Below are positions 1-12,209 of a DNA stretch of 64,000 nt, in pieces. The stretch's first letter is position 1. The number at the start of each line of letters is the position of its first letter. The stretch is from Syncephalastrum monosporum B8922 (lineage: Eukaryota; Mucoromycota; Mucoromycetes; Mucorales; Syncephalastraceae): assembly GCA_000697355.1 (NCBI GenBank), contig JNEN01001227.1, positions 310,001-374,000 on the forward strand. The letters run 5' to 3'. A program made the position numbers and the translations under genes. Under the pieces are notes generated by a model. That model was not told the DNA's origin. It made no database searches and worked only from the letters and a program-made list of their open reading frames with translations.

Positions 1-1138
1 TGAGTTTGTTCAATTTGTCTTGTATCGCTTCGAGTGTTGCGCTGTGTGCACCTGCTTGCTTCTCTTGTGCTTCCATTCGCTTCTTGATATCCTCAAAGCC
101 AACCGCGAGCGTCGGCACCATGCTAAACAATGAAAACGAGAGAGAGAACACAGTGAGTACGACGAGAGCAGAGCAATAAAAGTAGAAAGTAGAAAGTAGA
201 ATAGCAAACTACCATGACGGGTCTGGGTTCTTCTTTTGGGCGTCATTCCATGCTTTCTGGTCGTGGTTGGCTGGTTTCTGATAGAGGTGCACTTCCTGGG
301 GAGGAACGACGTTGTAGAAGTAGTGTTTGAAGCGACAATAAGGCGATTGTGGGTCCCACCATGCTTTGACGAGCGCAAGCGACTGCCAGATATGCTTGAC
401 TTTGTAGTTGGCTTCGCCCACCGGGTTGATCTGCTGCTGTCGCTGGCGTGCGTCCTCGTCGACCTGCAAGAGGAGCTGCCAGATCTGATGGTCGCGCTGT
501 TTCCGCTGCTGCTCCTGCTGCTGCTGTGTCATGGATAAACCGCCGCCGAAAGCCGTTGTGCTCGTGCCGCCACCCGCTCCACCAAAGCCTGTACCGGGTT
601 TGTTCAATCCGCCAAAGCTGCCAAAGCTGGTCTGGAACGCCGGCTTGGCGGCTGTGCTGCCAAAGTTGAATCCGCTCGTGCTGGCCGTGCCTGGCTGCGA
701 GGTGCCGAAACCACTGCCTCCGAAGCCGGTCAGCGGAGCAGCGGCTGAGGTCGACGTCGCAGGTGCGATGCTCGTGCCCGATCCGAAGCCGCCAAAGCCA
801 GAGCCAGTGGAGGCAGGTGCGCCGGACCCAAATGCACCGGCGCCACCGCCTGCTGCCGGCGTTGTTCCGAAGCCACCGAAGCCAGTGGACGGTTGCGATG
901 TGCTTGTGCTTGTGCTTGTGGCTGCGTTCGTGGTGGTGGAGCCGAATGCGGGAAGAGTGGAGGACGGGGCCGGCGCGGATTGGCCAAAGGATGGAGTCGA
1001 GGTATTATTGCCGCCAAAGCTGAAGCCGCCAGCGCCGCTGCCTGTGGCAGGAGCTGTGCTGGTAGAACCAAAGGAGAATGGTGTACTCGAGGCGGGCTGG
1101 GGATTCTGGGCAGTAGTGCCTCCAAATGTAAACGACAT
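1..1138 (-). CDS. NUP54: Nucleoporin NUP54/Nup57-like (FG nucleoporin), 3' end outside window
   Basis: Exons 213..1138 and 1..122, minus strand; the gene runs off the left edge. The ATG at 1138 starts MSFTFGG, and the first ~230 residues are dense in GFG and FG dipeptides with Ser/Thr/Ala spacers, the disordered barrier segment of the nuclear pore channel. A Gln-rich stretch (QQQQEQQRKQRD) then leads into the conserved NUP54 region, with SPYCRFKHYFYNVV and YQKPANHD as landmarks. Splicing TCATG to C restores the codon run PDPSCMVPTLAVGFEDI, typical of the family. The last visible residues are a coiled-coil start (KKRMEAQEKQ) expected to join the NUP62-NUP58-NUP54 trimer. An upstream in-frame Met exists, but the chosen ATG gives the classical FG-nucleoporin start. 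The opposite strand has long open frames that are GC-rich shadows. Confidence 0.93.
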
Positions 1139-1335
1139 TGCTATGCGAAGGAGGATTAAAGGGAAAGATAAAGAAAGGAAACGGGGTCTATACAAGAAAG
1201 AATAGGCACGCGTACCAGAGGTGTACGATTGAATTGAATGAACCTGTGCTCCACAATCACTCCGCTGACCATAAGCCACCATTCACACCTATTCCTTCCC
1301 CTCCAATCCCCCTCCTTTCTCATTTCGACAACATA
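1139..1335. promoter_or_regulatory. Shared divergent promoter between NUP54 and COA3
   Basis: The two start codons point away from each other across 197 bp, so both promoters must lie here or overlap the 5' ends. The half next to COA3 is a C/T-rich tract (about 1280-1330), a common feature of fungal core promoters and 5' leaders. No clear TATA box was seen. Confidence 0.5.
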
Positions 1336-1681
1336 ATGACCACACGCGAGAAACTCTACACCACCTCCAAAGGCTACGGCTTCTCTCCTGCCTTGCAGAG
1401 AACACGACAGCCCTTCCGTATGCGCAACATGTTCACCCTCTTTGGCCTGCTTGCTTTCACCGGCGGTGTCTGTAAGTCAATCCCACCCACTCACTCTCCC
1501 TCTCCCTCTCCCTCTCCCTCTCCATTCAGGACCTAATGTCTCTCTCTTGCTCTCTCTCTTTCAAGACACCTACTCGTTTATGGCCGTGAAGCAGGACGAC
1601 TTTAGCGATGTGCCTCTTCCGAGCACGCTGCCCGGTGTCCACGATGTGACCAAGGAAGAAAGAGAAAAGCAGCAGCAATAA
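1336..1681 (+). CDS. COA3: Cytochrome c oxidase assembly factor 3 (COA3/CCDC56 family)
   Basis: Two exons, 1336..1471 and 1566..1681, giving an 83-residue protein. The N-terminal matrix segment is basic, followed by one membrane span (about residues 33-48, MFTLFGLLAFTGGVY) and then the family signature VYTYSFMAVKQDDFSDV. The splice joins GTC T to AC and recreates that signature exactly. COA3 proteins sit in the inner mitochondrial membrane and hold newly made Cox1 in its assembly complex. The intron contains a pure CTCTCC hexamer run (about 1493-1523) that doubles as the polypyrimidine tract. The gene converges on its right neighbour with only 56 bp between stop codons. Confidence 0.88.
1493..1523. 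repeat. CTCTCC microsatellite inside the COA3 intron
   Basis: About five perfect CTCTCC units upstream of the 3' splice site; likely to vary in length between strains. Confidence 0.8.
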
Positions 1682-1737
1682 TCACGCCCCATTTGTAAAT
1701 AGAAATCTATGGATAACAATAATGTATAGTTTATATA

Positions 1738-3765
1738 TCAGTTACCGGGGTATTTGTTCTTGAATCGCCACTCAGGCTGGGCAGTGGCTGCTGGAGGTGC
1801 AAGAGGACGCATTCGACGGAAACTTGGCGGTTTCTTGGGCCGTCCCTTGGTGGGCTACATGAAAGAAGACGGTATTCGATGAATTTATATATGCATAGCA
1901 CTGCTATTTAATAGGGAGCTTCTCCTTACGTGATGGAGAGGCGGAGACGGCGGAGACCATGTCTGCGCTGACGGTGCTCCATCTTCTACTCCATTTACTG
2001 TCGACTGCTGCTGTCGTTGCTGTTGCTCTCGGGGCTCTTTGCTTGTCGTCATCCAGAACCGCGTCTTATCAAGCCATTTGCTACTGCGCCGCGGTGGCGA
2101 CGCTTGAGCCGACTGAGGCAGATACCGACTCGGTGGATCCCGATTGTCTTTCATTTCTGCGTTGAAAGCATCCCAAAAACCGCGCGTCGACAGCTTACGC
2201 TGATGCTGCTCCTGCCACCGTGATAAAATGGCCGATGACGTGGAAGGACTGACAGGCGAATCCTCTTCGTCGGTCCTGTATACGGGGATAGTGGTGATTT
2301 TGTTGGAGAACGATACTTTCTTTCTGATCCGCTGCTGTGGCTGCTTCTGCTGCTGTGGAGGCTGCAGAGCGGTGAGCTGGGGTTGGTATACAGGTAGGGG
2401 ATTGGGGTGCTCCTCTTCCTTCTGTGGCGCGGTAAAGTCGTTTTCTGGCGCGGAGGGAAGCGGTTTTGAGGTACGTGGCTGTTTCTTTTGAGGCGCGGTT
2501 GACCTGGCTGATGCTGCGGGTGCTGCTGCTGCAGCTGCCAACTGAACGGCCGACTCGTTGCGATCACTAAAGATGTCAGTGACTTCCCGCTCTTTCCCGG
2601 GTGTCGTCTGCGGCTGTGGTTGTGTTTGCAGTGCTTTGCGGGGCACGGCGTGCTTGCGCGCCACCAAAGAGGACTCGTTAGACAGTTGGGTAGGTCTACT
2701 GAACTTCAGAGGTGACTTTGGTGGCTGCTGTTGCTGTTGCTGAAGGCTCCTTTCGCGGGCTGGCTTCAGCTCGCTGGTTTTTGGAAATATGGGTGTCGAA
2801 AGTTGTTTCCTTGGGCTGCCTAAAGGGATCTATATAGGTATCGAAGTGAGTAAAACGAGAAAAGAACTGCAAAAGGTCCTCTATGTACCTTTTCATTGAC
2901 GCTCGTGGCTTCAGCGAGATCAGCGGGGGTAAGTGAGTTGAACTTCTGCGCAAGTCCTTTAACCCCAATAAATCCGTCTTTATTGCGTCGCGCCCTGGCT
3001 GGCGACGATGTGGATGAGTCTAACTTGCTGGGTGAAGCACCAGAAGCTTGAGGTGTGCTTCTGGAGGAGACGGGGAGGGGAGACGACGGTTTTAATGAGG
3101 AAGTGATAATAGGCGTCGGTTTCGGGCGGGTCTGTGTAGATGATTCACGCTGGATCGCAGCAGGCTGGGTGGGTGTTTTGGGTTCCACGGGTACTTTCTG
3201 GGTTGCTGAAAGTGGAGGCGAAGGGGACGACGGTGGCGTTACCATCGCCTTAGGTAGCTCTTCATATGGCTCTCGCCTTTTGTTCAGAGCCGATATTGCT
3301 GGTGTTTTCGGCAGGGGACTTTTCTCAGGACTAGGCGGAGAGGGTGGCGGTGCCGGTTTTCTTCCTTCTTGACCTTCGGTGGTATTCGATCTCTCTGACA
3401 AGGGAGGTGAGGAACGCCTTCGTGGTGGCGGTTTTAGAGCCTGGCCTACTACGGCTGTTGATACACTTCGCGGCCGGGGTACACAAGGAGATGATAATGA
3501 TGGTAGGTCGGGCGACGCATTAGGCACCACTGTTGCTGGTTTTGCTGTCATTGGGCATGCCATAAAAGACAGCCGGCGCGCCTCCCGAATCCTTCGCAGT
3601 TCATCGAGCTCCTATTTTGAAGCTTTGTCAGTCCCTGTGTATATATAGCATTTAAAGTAGTTGTACTTTTTCGAGGATTTTAAGGCCGACGGCGCTGGTG
3701 TAGCTTAAGAGCTTCGTATCTAGACGAAAGAATTCAGTTTGGCAACTTAGCTTGCCTTGGTCCAT
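1738..3765 (-). CDS. Proline/serine-rich low-complexity protein with a PP1-docking-like RVxF motif
   Basis: Exons on the minus strand 3667..3765, 2889..3611, 1930..2829 and 1738..1854; all three introns are phase 0 and the model encodes 612 residues. I do not recognise the family. The short conserved-looking N-terminus (MDQGKLSCQTEFFRLDTKLL, then a charged helix ELDELRRIREARRLSF) precedes ~350 residues of Pro/Ser/Thr-rich sequence with many SP and PP steps. Near residue ~470 stands KKVSFSNKITTIPVY, matching the [RK]-x(0,1)-[VI]-x-[FW] docking site for protein phosphatase 1 and resembling the C-terminal boxes of fungal PP1 adaptors such as Bni4 (inference). The last exon encodes KGRPKKPPSFRR, an AT-hook-like basic patch. 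Exon 1 and the last exon rest on frame and splice consensus only. Confidence 0.6.
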
Positions 3766-5260
3766 CACAGCAAGTACCTGTAGCTATTGCATTCTCGGTT
3801 TGCATCTTTGATATAAAGAGAGAAGATATGAAGAGAGTATAAAAGCTCAAAACAAGAATTAATGGCAAACATTTATCTTTTGGGATAAACAACAATTGCC
3901 AAATTAAGAAGCCCGGTGGCATCATACAGTATGCCACATCAAGGACAGCTTCACAACATGCATCTTTCCTATACAGTCTGTATTCTAGGACATACAGTTA
4001 GATATCACAGAAGCAAATTAGCTTATTTACTTTTGGTAGTGTCACAAGCTGCTTACGCTCAACAATAAGGTGATGAATACTGGAGCTAAGTATAGACAAC
4101 AATAGCGATGGCCAATGCACAAAGAGCAATATAATTCGTACTGATCCAGCATTTAACGTCTACGGTCTTGTGGTAGAACGAGTTTCGTTCTCGTAAAGAA
4201 ACCCGTTTGCTCAAATAAGGTGATGTTTTAACAACTGCTTCTTTGTGCACGACATGGATTTCGTCAAATTGTTTCTATGAGGCAGTATAATGCCATCCGA
4301 ATCCACAAGCAGGCCGTCGTGTCCATACCAGGTGAGTCGGAAGGATGCGCATGAATTTGTACACATGGCACTCTTTCATGTATATATTTAACTCACAATA
4401 GTGTATCTATAGACTGGAACAAACTACTGTATGTATACGCATTTGCACAAATCACCTCACGGGCTTGGCACTGGCATTGTTTATCTGAGTCCTGGATTAT
4501 ACCTTTGCTCCTTGTGAAACTGTGACTATACCACGCTATAAGACCGTAGTTGGGTCAGTCTACGGTTTCGGTTGCGGTTGCGGTCTCGGTTGTTCACTTC
4601 AATATCGCTGAACTCATTTTTTATGGGTGTCATTCGCAGTCTGGGCATGGCTTCAACCATTGATAGAATATTTTACTCAGCATATGCGGGCTCGTCCAGG
4701 GGTTCGTGACAGATCGAACCATATCATAACTGGGACTGCCCACCAAGACCAAGACAGCACCACCAATGTTCTAATGTAGCGATGACATCCAGGGAGACAG
4801 ACCTTCTATGCTATCTATAATTATTCCAGACACACAGTAGTTCACCATAGATGACGAAAACAAGTTTGGATCAATTTCCTTTTTATTTATCGGCCAAACA
4901 GCTCCTGTAAGAATGCTACAGACTTGATGTATTACCCTGTAAGAAAAAAAAAGCATAAATAAGTATGCTGCATAATATAGGCACAGCTATAATTCGCTTC
5001 CAATCAATCAGATACAAAGTTTTCTCCATAATACACGTCAGAGAATGTAGATAAGGAAATTTTTTGTAGGATATCATCATGGAAAGGAAGCAGGACCCTT
5101 TAGAGTGACTTACTTTCTAATACACCTGGACCTCATGTCGCCATGCCATTAGAGACCAGTCGTAATCAGCATCGTGCGCGCACCACCCTGTTCCTATTGC
5201 ATAGCATCCATATATACATCTATTCCATGATACATGGTACCCACAGGACAGATGGTAAAG

Positions 5261-5284
5261 ATGGATGAATGGATGGATGGATGG
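5261..5284. repeat. GGAT tetranucleotide microsatellite
   Basis: Five to six ATGG/GGAT units with one interruption. Confidence 0.7.
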
Positions 5285-5637
5285 TTTGCGCACTTGAGAT
5301 TAAGAAGGTTAAAGTAGTGCTCCTGAATCAAGGCGATACCAGAGACTATATATAGGAAAAACGTTTAACCCCGATTCACCCAACGACAAAGACGGATAAG
5401 CCCGCAGACCCCACGTACCGAGGTGGACGTATCAGTAGTTGGTAATGTAGACTGAATGACTGAGGTAAAACCGCAGCAAGCATGGAGAGCTTCATAGTTT
5501 ATATGAGATGTAAGAAGGCGTCAGATTGATACATATGAGCTTATTACCAAGTCGAGGATTAATCTTACACTGTTATCCATATATGCGTGTGTCGTTGTCC
5601 CAATAATATGAGTACTAAGGGGGGCTATATACATATA

Positions 5638-5664
5638 GATATATATACAGATATATATATATAT
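5638..5664. repeat. AT-dinucleotide microsatellite
   Basis: Interrupted TA runs separated by GATA and CAGA steps; no associated gene. Confidence 0.6.
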
Positions 5665-5944
5665 GTACCTGATCAAACGAAGCTTAGAGGTTCCATTCCG
5701 AAGGGCTGGTGGCTTACCGCTTACATGGCATCTGGGCCAGTTATCCACAACACCCAGGTGGGCAGCTGTACATATGATTTAGGCTTAAAAATAAAGGTCT
5801 GATTTATCGTAAAGCTGCAAAAGAAGCGTGTAAGAAATATATGGAAAGCATAAAAAGACGACAGAGGACATGCTGTTATACTAAACGTGATTATACTTGG
5901 AAGGGTATGAAAAGGCTCACGGACACGAATTTTTGGATAAGTTT

Positions 5945-7480
5945 TCAAAGTGTCTGTATTCTATCGCTTTCAGTAGGACAGCGTACATGCATGTTGGGGT
6001 CTGCAAGCGGTAAACGAGACTTAAGATAGCTTGGCAAAAACAAGTTGTTCCAAATGTACTACAGGACATGAATTGAGTAAGTATCAGGGTCTTATTGGTA
6101 CATGTCTGTTTTGGTATACCTTGGCTAGAAATTTGTGCCCAAGCGCGCTTGGATGATATCCATCGACATTGCTATACGATCCATATTATTGATTAGCTGT
6201 CGTGTTGCCTTTTGTACGATGATTAGCTGTTACATGCCTTATACAGGACGTGTCGAATGGCGCAGGAATCATGCCAATCGGCTGGTGTGTCACAGTAAAA
6301 GTGGCATCCCCACGCGTGTCTGTGAACTCTTTGGCAAGCTTTCGAAGCGCGGCGTTGAAAAGGAAGCCGCTGGCCAATGCTACCACATTCCCCTCAATGC
6401 CTTTGTGACAGCAATAGCATTCATAGTCATGGATATCGAATGATGCGTTGGCGAATTTTTTTTGATATCCAGGTGTGAGTAGCAGGCTGATTTTTTGTGG
6501 TACATAGCTTTTCAAATTGTACACATCGAGCAGGTTGACGTGCAGCTTTTTAAAGTTGGACTTGAGCATTTGTAGACCTTCGCGCATCCGCCGCGTGAAG
6601 TCCGCCAGACCGTAGCCATCAAAGCAAGAGACCACCACATCGTTGGTGCCGAGTTCGATTGAGAGCATCTTCCACTCGTCCTCGAGCGGCGTGCCCGCTC
6701 CCATACGCTCGATCAGATACTTGATTTGCTCGGTAAAATTGTAACTTCCAGACCCGCCTAAAGCTGCATTAAGATGATCCTGTTCAGGACTGCAGACGCG
6801 TATAAATAACCATCAATATAGACCGTGTAGACCACATTTTAGCTTGCTAGTGCTTACACGTGAGGGCTGTCAAGGCAGAAAAATGTCTCTGAAATAAAAT
6901 AGCAGTAGAAGTCAGTAAATAAGGATCGCACAATGTTGTCAGGTAAAGAGACCGTTTCATACCCGGGCAGAAACGCATCAATCGTTCTCCTTTCGAAGCC
7001 CCTTCAAGACGATCCCCCGTATAATGCCGTAATAGATTGGGAAGAGTAACAGCGCCCGGGTCCTATCGACGTCAAAGTATCGGGTCAGATTCTGCTCCGA
7101 GAGTTGTTCTCTTTATAAAAAAAACTAGTCGTGTAATACCCCACCGCCTAGAAAGCTCAGTCCTCGGCTTTCGTAGAAGTCTTTTTCAGTGATGCGCTGT
7201 CTGTCTGAGTTGCGCGCACATACACCGGAGGATACACTTGAAGGAAGGCAAGATTAAACGTTTACTTTATTGACACGAGTCTTCAGTTTGCCCGTATGTA
7301 CCTATCTCCAATGGTTGCTATGGCCCTAAAGTCATCTGGTCGAAGATCATGGACACCGTAAGGCTGCTGTTGCCGGGGTCGGAGAGGTGGGCACTGCTCG
7401 ATGCTGGGCGCGAATGTCTGTGCTGCCGCCCGATAGAATATACAGCTCGCGCAAAATATTATGGCGAGGAGCAGCTTCAT
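5945..7480 (-). CDS. Secreted GDSL/SGNH phospholipase B-like lipase
   Basis: Seven exons (minus): 7302..7480, 7140..7236, 6963..7062, 6858..6888, 6250..6789, 6120..6171, 5945..6058; 370 residues. A signal peptide (MKLLLAIIFCASC...AAAQ) is followed by CPPLRP and VHDLRPDDFRAIATIGD, typical of animal and fungal phospholipase B1 relatives. All SGNH blocks are present once spliced: GDSVSSG (nucleophile Ser), GGGDPGAVTLPNLL (Gly), IELGTNDVV (Asn) and NVDGYHPSALGH (Asp/His). It should hydrolyse phospholipid acyl esters outside the cell or at the membrane. Exon 4 is only 31 nt. The donor at 6249 is weak (GTCC), so the junction before NVDG is the least certain; a neighbouring donor would not keep frame. 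The start was moved to the first real ATG, which opens the signal peptide. Confidence 0.87.
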
Positions 7481-8913
7481 ATTGTCCGGCGAGTATAACA
7501 AACGGAAAAGACAAAGAACAAGGTCCGTTTCTCCGTCGTTAAATACTTTTTGTTTGTTGGTGCGGCTGACAAAAGAAAAAATTCAGGAGATGTCGTGCAC
7601 CCGTCCTTAAGTCTGAACATCATACTTGCTGTGATTTGCTGCTATAAGGGGGTACATATCATGTACGCTCTCATCCGTGAGGGCTCGCTCGCTCTTACGT
7701 TTTGATGGGTCGCTCCAAAAATAGGCATTCGATCTTTTTCCCCTGTGAACGTGAACCCCTTAGAAAATCAGCACAGATACCTTCAATATCGCAGCTCTTC
7801 GTCAAGAAACAGCTTGATGGAATTATACTCGACGTGTGTCAGAGCCGTATGTGCTGATGCCCTCACATAGACACTATGTTCACATATGTAGGTAAATCAT
7901 CAATATGACAAGGGGAAGCGTCCATGGACATATAATTTATTCATACATATCTCAAAGCGCTTGACAACGTACATGCAGTTTAGAAGCTTCCAGTGTAGTT
8001 CATTCTTGAAATCATTTGGTCAAGCACAATTTTTTCAAGCAAAGAATATGTGTGTTAAATCTGCGCTATGATGAAGAGAATAATTTCAATGCCGCACATT
8101 TACCTTTTATCTTGGCTGAGCACTTGCGCCCAAGTATGAAAGCGATGTTTGGAGCTGCTACACACACTCGTACATATCTTTTGAATACCTCATAGAATGT
8201 TGTTGTGGCTTGTCAGCTGCCGATGGTCCAAAAGCTTGATACATTTCAGAATAAATGAAATGCCTATCGATAGCGAAGCATAATATTGTCGATACCAGCG
8301 CTCAGAGTAAAGTAGTGATATAAACATTTTCGCACAGTTGGACATGCATGAACCCTGTGGTGTGACCTGAAGTAAGCACTCTGTCGGATTCTGAGCTCGT
8401 TCTTTTCCATCAAACTCGTCTGGAATTTTGTTGTAGCATTATAGGAGACTTTCAATGAATCTATAGATGTATGACAAAAACATAGCCCTGCGAAGAAGCA
8501 GAACGATCGCCTTGCGGGGTTTTATTTTGAGATTTTAGTAGCAGGACGTTTTGTGAACTTACGATGCACAGTTGAGCTGGCACGTGTGCCTCATGAACAG
8601 CACAGACTGTCGTATGTGAAATAAAGAAATATGTGAATAATCATTGGTCTGATACCAAAAGATGCGATAGTATGAATGTACATTACGAACCTGGATCTTT
8701 CTATCTCGGAGTCTATCAAAGGTGTCACAAATTTGCGCATAGTCAACACGATTGCGCCATCACACCTAAGCTTGTGTGCGCACCCAGGACCCACAGACCC
8801 CACTCAGAATTATGAGTCGGCCTAAATGTCATTCCACCCTCCAGGTTCCGGACATCCCTTTGTTCTCTTCTTCTTCTTTTTTTCTTTTATCGCTCTTTGA
8901 GCTAACTCTCAAC
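7481..8913. other. Divergent intergenic region
   Basis: Separates the phospholipase B and MFS start codons. Nothing coding is seen. A T/C-rich tract at about 8863-8890 lies just upstream of the MFS ATG and is probably part of its core promoter or leader. Confidence 0.55.
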
Positions 8914-11150
8914 ATGCACGAAGGAGACAACCATCAGCGGCAAGGCTTGCTGTCAGAAGAGGATTCCTTTGACTACGGTGCCACAGACAATGCAAGCTCA
9001 GAAACCGTGGATGCTGTCTCAGTTCAAGTTCACTCGGGCCAAGGAAATGATCAAGACGAAAATGATCAAAAGCACCCATATGCTTTCCTTGAGGAACACA
9101 TTAGTTTGACACTTATCACAATCTGGTATGTAGATAGATGAAGGAGATCACACAAACAAGAGGGCTAACATTGATATCAGTCTGTGCACGGGTTCTGTGC
9201 TGTCTGCCATCGACAACTCAATTGTTACGACCATTTTCACAGAGATTGGTACAGAGTTCCAAAGGTAAGTGAGAGGACAAAAGAAAAGCCGATGGACGTT
9301 GTACATCATGCAATAAGATGCAAGGAGCTGCATGGCGTCTTGAAAGAAATATCAGTTCGATCCTAAATTGTGGCTTTATGATTTGTATAGCTCAAACCTT
9401 TCTTCTTGGATTTTCACTTCTTATCTTCTGAGCTCGTCTGCTGTGCAGCCCCTTTGTAAGTTCGGGCCCCTTTTCTCATATCTCATTTGCCTTTATCAAT
9501 TAACCGTGACTGGATTGGTTCGATTATAACCCCTTGCAGATGCCAAGATTTCCGATGTCTTTGGGCGAAAGACCATGCTCGTCTGTGTCATCTCATTTTT
9601 CTTTGTCGGTTCGTGGCTCTGTGCTCTTGCTCGAAGTATGGTGCAGCTCGCTGTGGCTCGGGCCATTGCAGGTCTAGGTGGAGGTGGTCTTATGTGCATG
9701 GCCAGGTATGTGAATAAAATAGAAACGGACCGATGTAACGGAAGTAGGCTGATTGTTTACCTGTAGTGTGGTTATCCACGATTTGGTGCCCATCCGGAAG
9801 CGCGGCCAATATCAATCCTATGTCAACATGGGCATGACAGTGAGTTTGATAAAGATGACAAAAGAAAATGGAAAGCTAATGCGTACCTTTGATAGGTAGG
9901 TACAGCCATCGGAGCCCCACTGGGTGGCCTCTTGGCCACATGGTTCGGGTGGCGATCCTGTTTTTACATCAACTTGCCTCCTTGCGCCCTTGTATTCTAC
10001 GTTTACACCCGGCGTCTGCCTAACTACAATAAGCTGGTGAAGCAGAATCTGCCCAAGCGCAAGATTGACATTTTAGGCGCCTGTTTATTGTGTATTGCCA
10101 ACACGTCTTTCGTCACTGGCACTTCACTGGGCGGTAATACACGTGAATGGTCGGATCCGCTCATTACCACCATGCTCGCAGCAGCTGCCATCTTCTTCTC
10201 CTCCTTTGTGATCTACGAGCTAAACTGGGCAGCAGACCCGATTTTGTCTCCTCGTATGATAAAAAACCGCAACGTCCTTGGTGCTTGTGCGAGCAATTTC
10301 TGGCTGTGGGGCAGCATGATGGCGCTGTCCTATTTGGTACCCCAGTTTTTCATGGTAAGCACTTAAAAAAAGGAGTTATCAATATGCATGTGGGATCACG
10401 GTACCAATTCCTCTCCGCAGGGCGTGCGTGGCTATGGAGCATCTTCAACCGGTCTGTGGGTTTTCCCGCGCACGGTAGTAAACGCTTTTGGCTGCTGGTT
10501 CGTCGGCCGGCATATCCGCGTTACAGGCCGGTACAAGCACTATATGCTTACTGTCACATTCATCACAATGCTAGCTGTGCTGGGCATAGCAACATTGTGG
10601 GTCCCATACAGTGACCGCACGCCGCTCGCGCTCCTATGCATGATGATTGAAGGTTTTGGCGTCGGCACCGTTATCGTTGGAACCATGGTAGCGCTGGTGG
10701 CGGACGTCGCACATGAAGGTAACCATAAGGGACAAACACAGAGAATTGAAATCTCACTATTTCTGCCTTCTCCCAGATGTGGGGTCAGCTACTTCCATGA
10801 TCTTTTTGTTCCGTTCCACAGGTTTTGTCTGTGGTAGCACAATTTCGGGTGCCATAGTCCAAGTCAGTTTTAAAAAATTGCTTACGGAGCGTATTCAAGG
10901 CCCCGAGGCACAGCAGGTATGCAAAAGTGCGATACAACATGTGATATGTTAACGAGAAGACCCGTAGATTATTGAGTTTATCCGCACATCCATCAACAAG
11001 ATTGCTCTGCTACCCCAGGAGCAACAGGTCCTTGTAAGGCATACATTGTTCGAGGCCCTGCAGCGAGCATTTTACTACGCGGCATTTTGTACCGCAGCAT
11101 CATTCATATCTGTAGCCATCATGAAAAATTATCTCCTTAAGACGAACTAG
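8914..11150 (+). CDS. Major facilitator superfamily transporter, DHA2 (14-TM) type
   Basis: Nine exons: 8914..9125, 9181..9264, 9391..9455, 9540..9705, 9767..9839, 9896..10354, 10421..10718, 10777..10916, 10968..11150; 559 residues. After an acidic 65-residue cytosolic N-terminus the chain is almost all membrane. Diagnostic motifs are LSAIDNSIVTT in TM1, the loop 2-3 motif KISDVFGRKTML, the RAIAGLGGGGL segment in TM4, and GAPLGGLLATWFGWRSCFYI, the antiporter/DHA2 motif C region. Relatives include fungal multidrug exporters and the vacuolar basic-amino-acid carriers (VBA/Fnx). I cannot assign the substrate. The first five exons are small, one per helix or two. Nothing in the adjacent genes suggests a biosynthetic cluster. 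Confidence 0.9.
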
Positions 11151-12209
11151 TTTTCTTCAACTGAGTTGACCTCAAATAGATGTACACACTATGCATTCGA
11201 AAAATTCCGCATGACGGCTACATATTGCCAGTTTGTGCTTCCAGTGGCTCATATGTGTGTTATACATTCTTTCTTGGCGAACTAGTAAAGGCAGCTGTGA
11301 CCAAATTAGAAAAGAAAAGCGAGTCGGTGATGTTACGCGAAGTAAAACGCGAGGGCGCCTTCATTCGATTTCTGGACCACTGTCTTTGATAAATGCTGTT
11401 CTGTCGCGGCGTCGTGACGCGTTATAATAAAAGAAACGCGCAGCTGAAAACAGGTGTATGAGTGTCACTGCGGAGCTTTCAAGTATTCTGGAGCCGCATG
11501 AACGAGGAGGGGTCGTTTCATGCTGTACTTTCAGTTGAGGAATATGAGATGAGAAGGAAAAGAGAGGTCGTTTTTCATAAGTTAAAGACGAAATACGTAG
11601 GATATCGACGCAATATGGTTAAACTGTTTAGTGTAAAACTACATTGAAACTACTGCGTCCACGCCTTCCACAGTTTCTGGTATGGTCCGCTTTTCCCGGC
11701 CCCATCATCGTGTCCGGCTCGGGCGATTGCACTGTCCTGATATGGGGAATGATCGAAGGTAACTGCATGCATTGTTAACTGAAGGCAACAAAAGAAAGTG
11801 CAGCTACAGGGTCCAGCTTTCCGTTTAGGTTGAAACGACATGTGAATCTGCCGACATTGGTGGATAAAATAATGGCACGAATTATACGCGGCGCTGTATA
11901 TCGGGTAAACAGATACATGCCAAGAAAAGCGTGGTTAAACGTTCCTTAGGAAATACTGCGCAGCTGGGCAAGACCGCCCAGAGACAAAAGAAAAAAAAAA
12001 AAAGAATTGGAGATGATGAGCTCACACGGTACAAAGCGCACTCCGCAAAACAGACCAAATGGGGGTGTTTCTGAGGCGGCATGACACCACGATGAGCACA
12101 AAATTTGTTTGCATAATGAACACGGCACTTCTCCGTCATGACTTGGCTCAACGTTCCATCATGATCTACTTCGCTTCTCTTTTCCTCAACCCACACAAGA
12201 CATTATAGC
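11151..12209. other. Intergenic region holding a possible orphan WD40 exon
   Basis: Apart from the candidate exon at 11680-11758 nothing coding is seen. A poly-A run at about 11991-12003 lies downstream of it. Confidence 0.5.
11680..11758 (+). pseudogene. Orphan WD40-repeat-like exon (relic)
   Basis: A short GC-richer island in AT-rich DNA reads FLVWSAFPGPIIVSGSGDCT followed by VLIWGMIE in one frame. It is bounded by a usable acceptor (CCACAG) and a donor (G|GTAACT). SGSGDCTVLIW is a normal WD40 strand-turn with the terminal IW dipeptide. No flanking exon continues the propeller, so I read it as a fragment left by a decayed or duplicated WD40 gene. The G-beta gene elsewhere in the window is not an obvious source. 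Confidence 0.3.

Larger units (their letters stand above)
3766..5944. other. Gene-poor AT-rich gap
   Basis: About 2.2 kb without a supportable coding exon. It holds the promoter of the 1738-3765 gene, a GGAT-type tetranucleotide run (about 5261-5284) and an AT-dinucleotide run (about 5638-5664). Open frames here are short and compositionally random. Confidence 0.6.

Noticed and set aside
531..1205. 224-codon plus-strand frame
   Set aside because: Antisense of the FG-repeat region of NUP54; its Pro/Val/Ala-rich sequence is a composition shadow.
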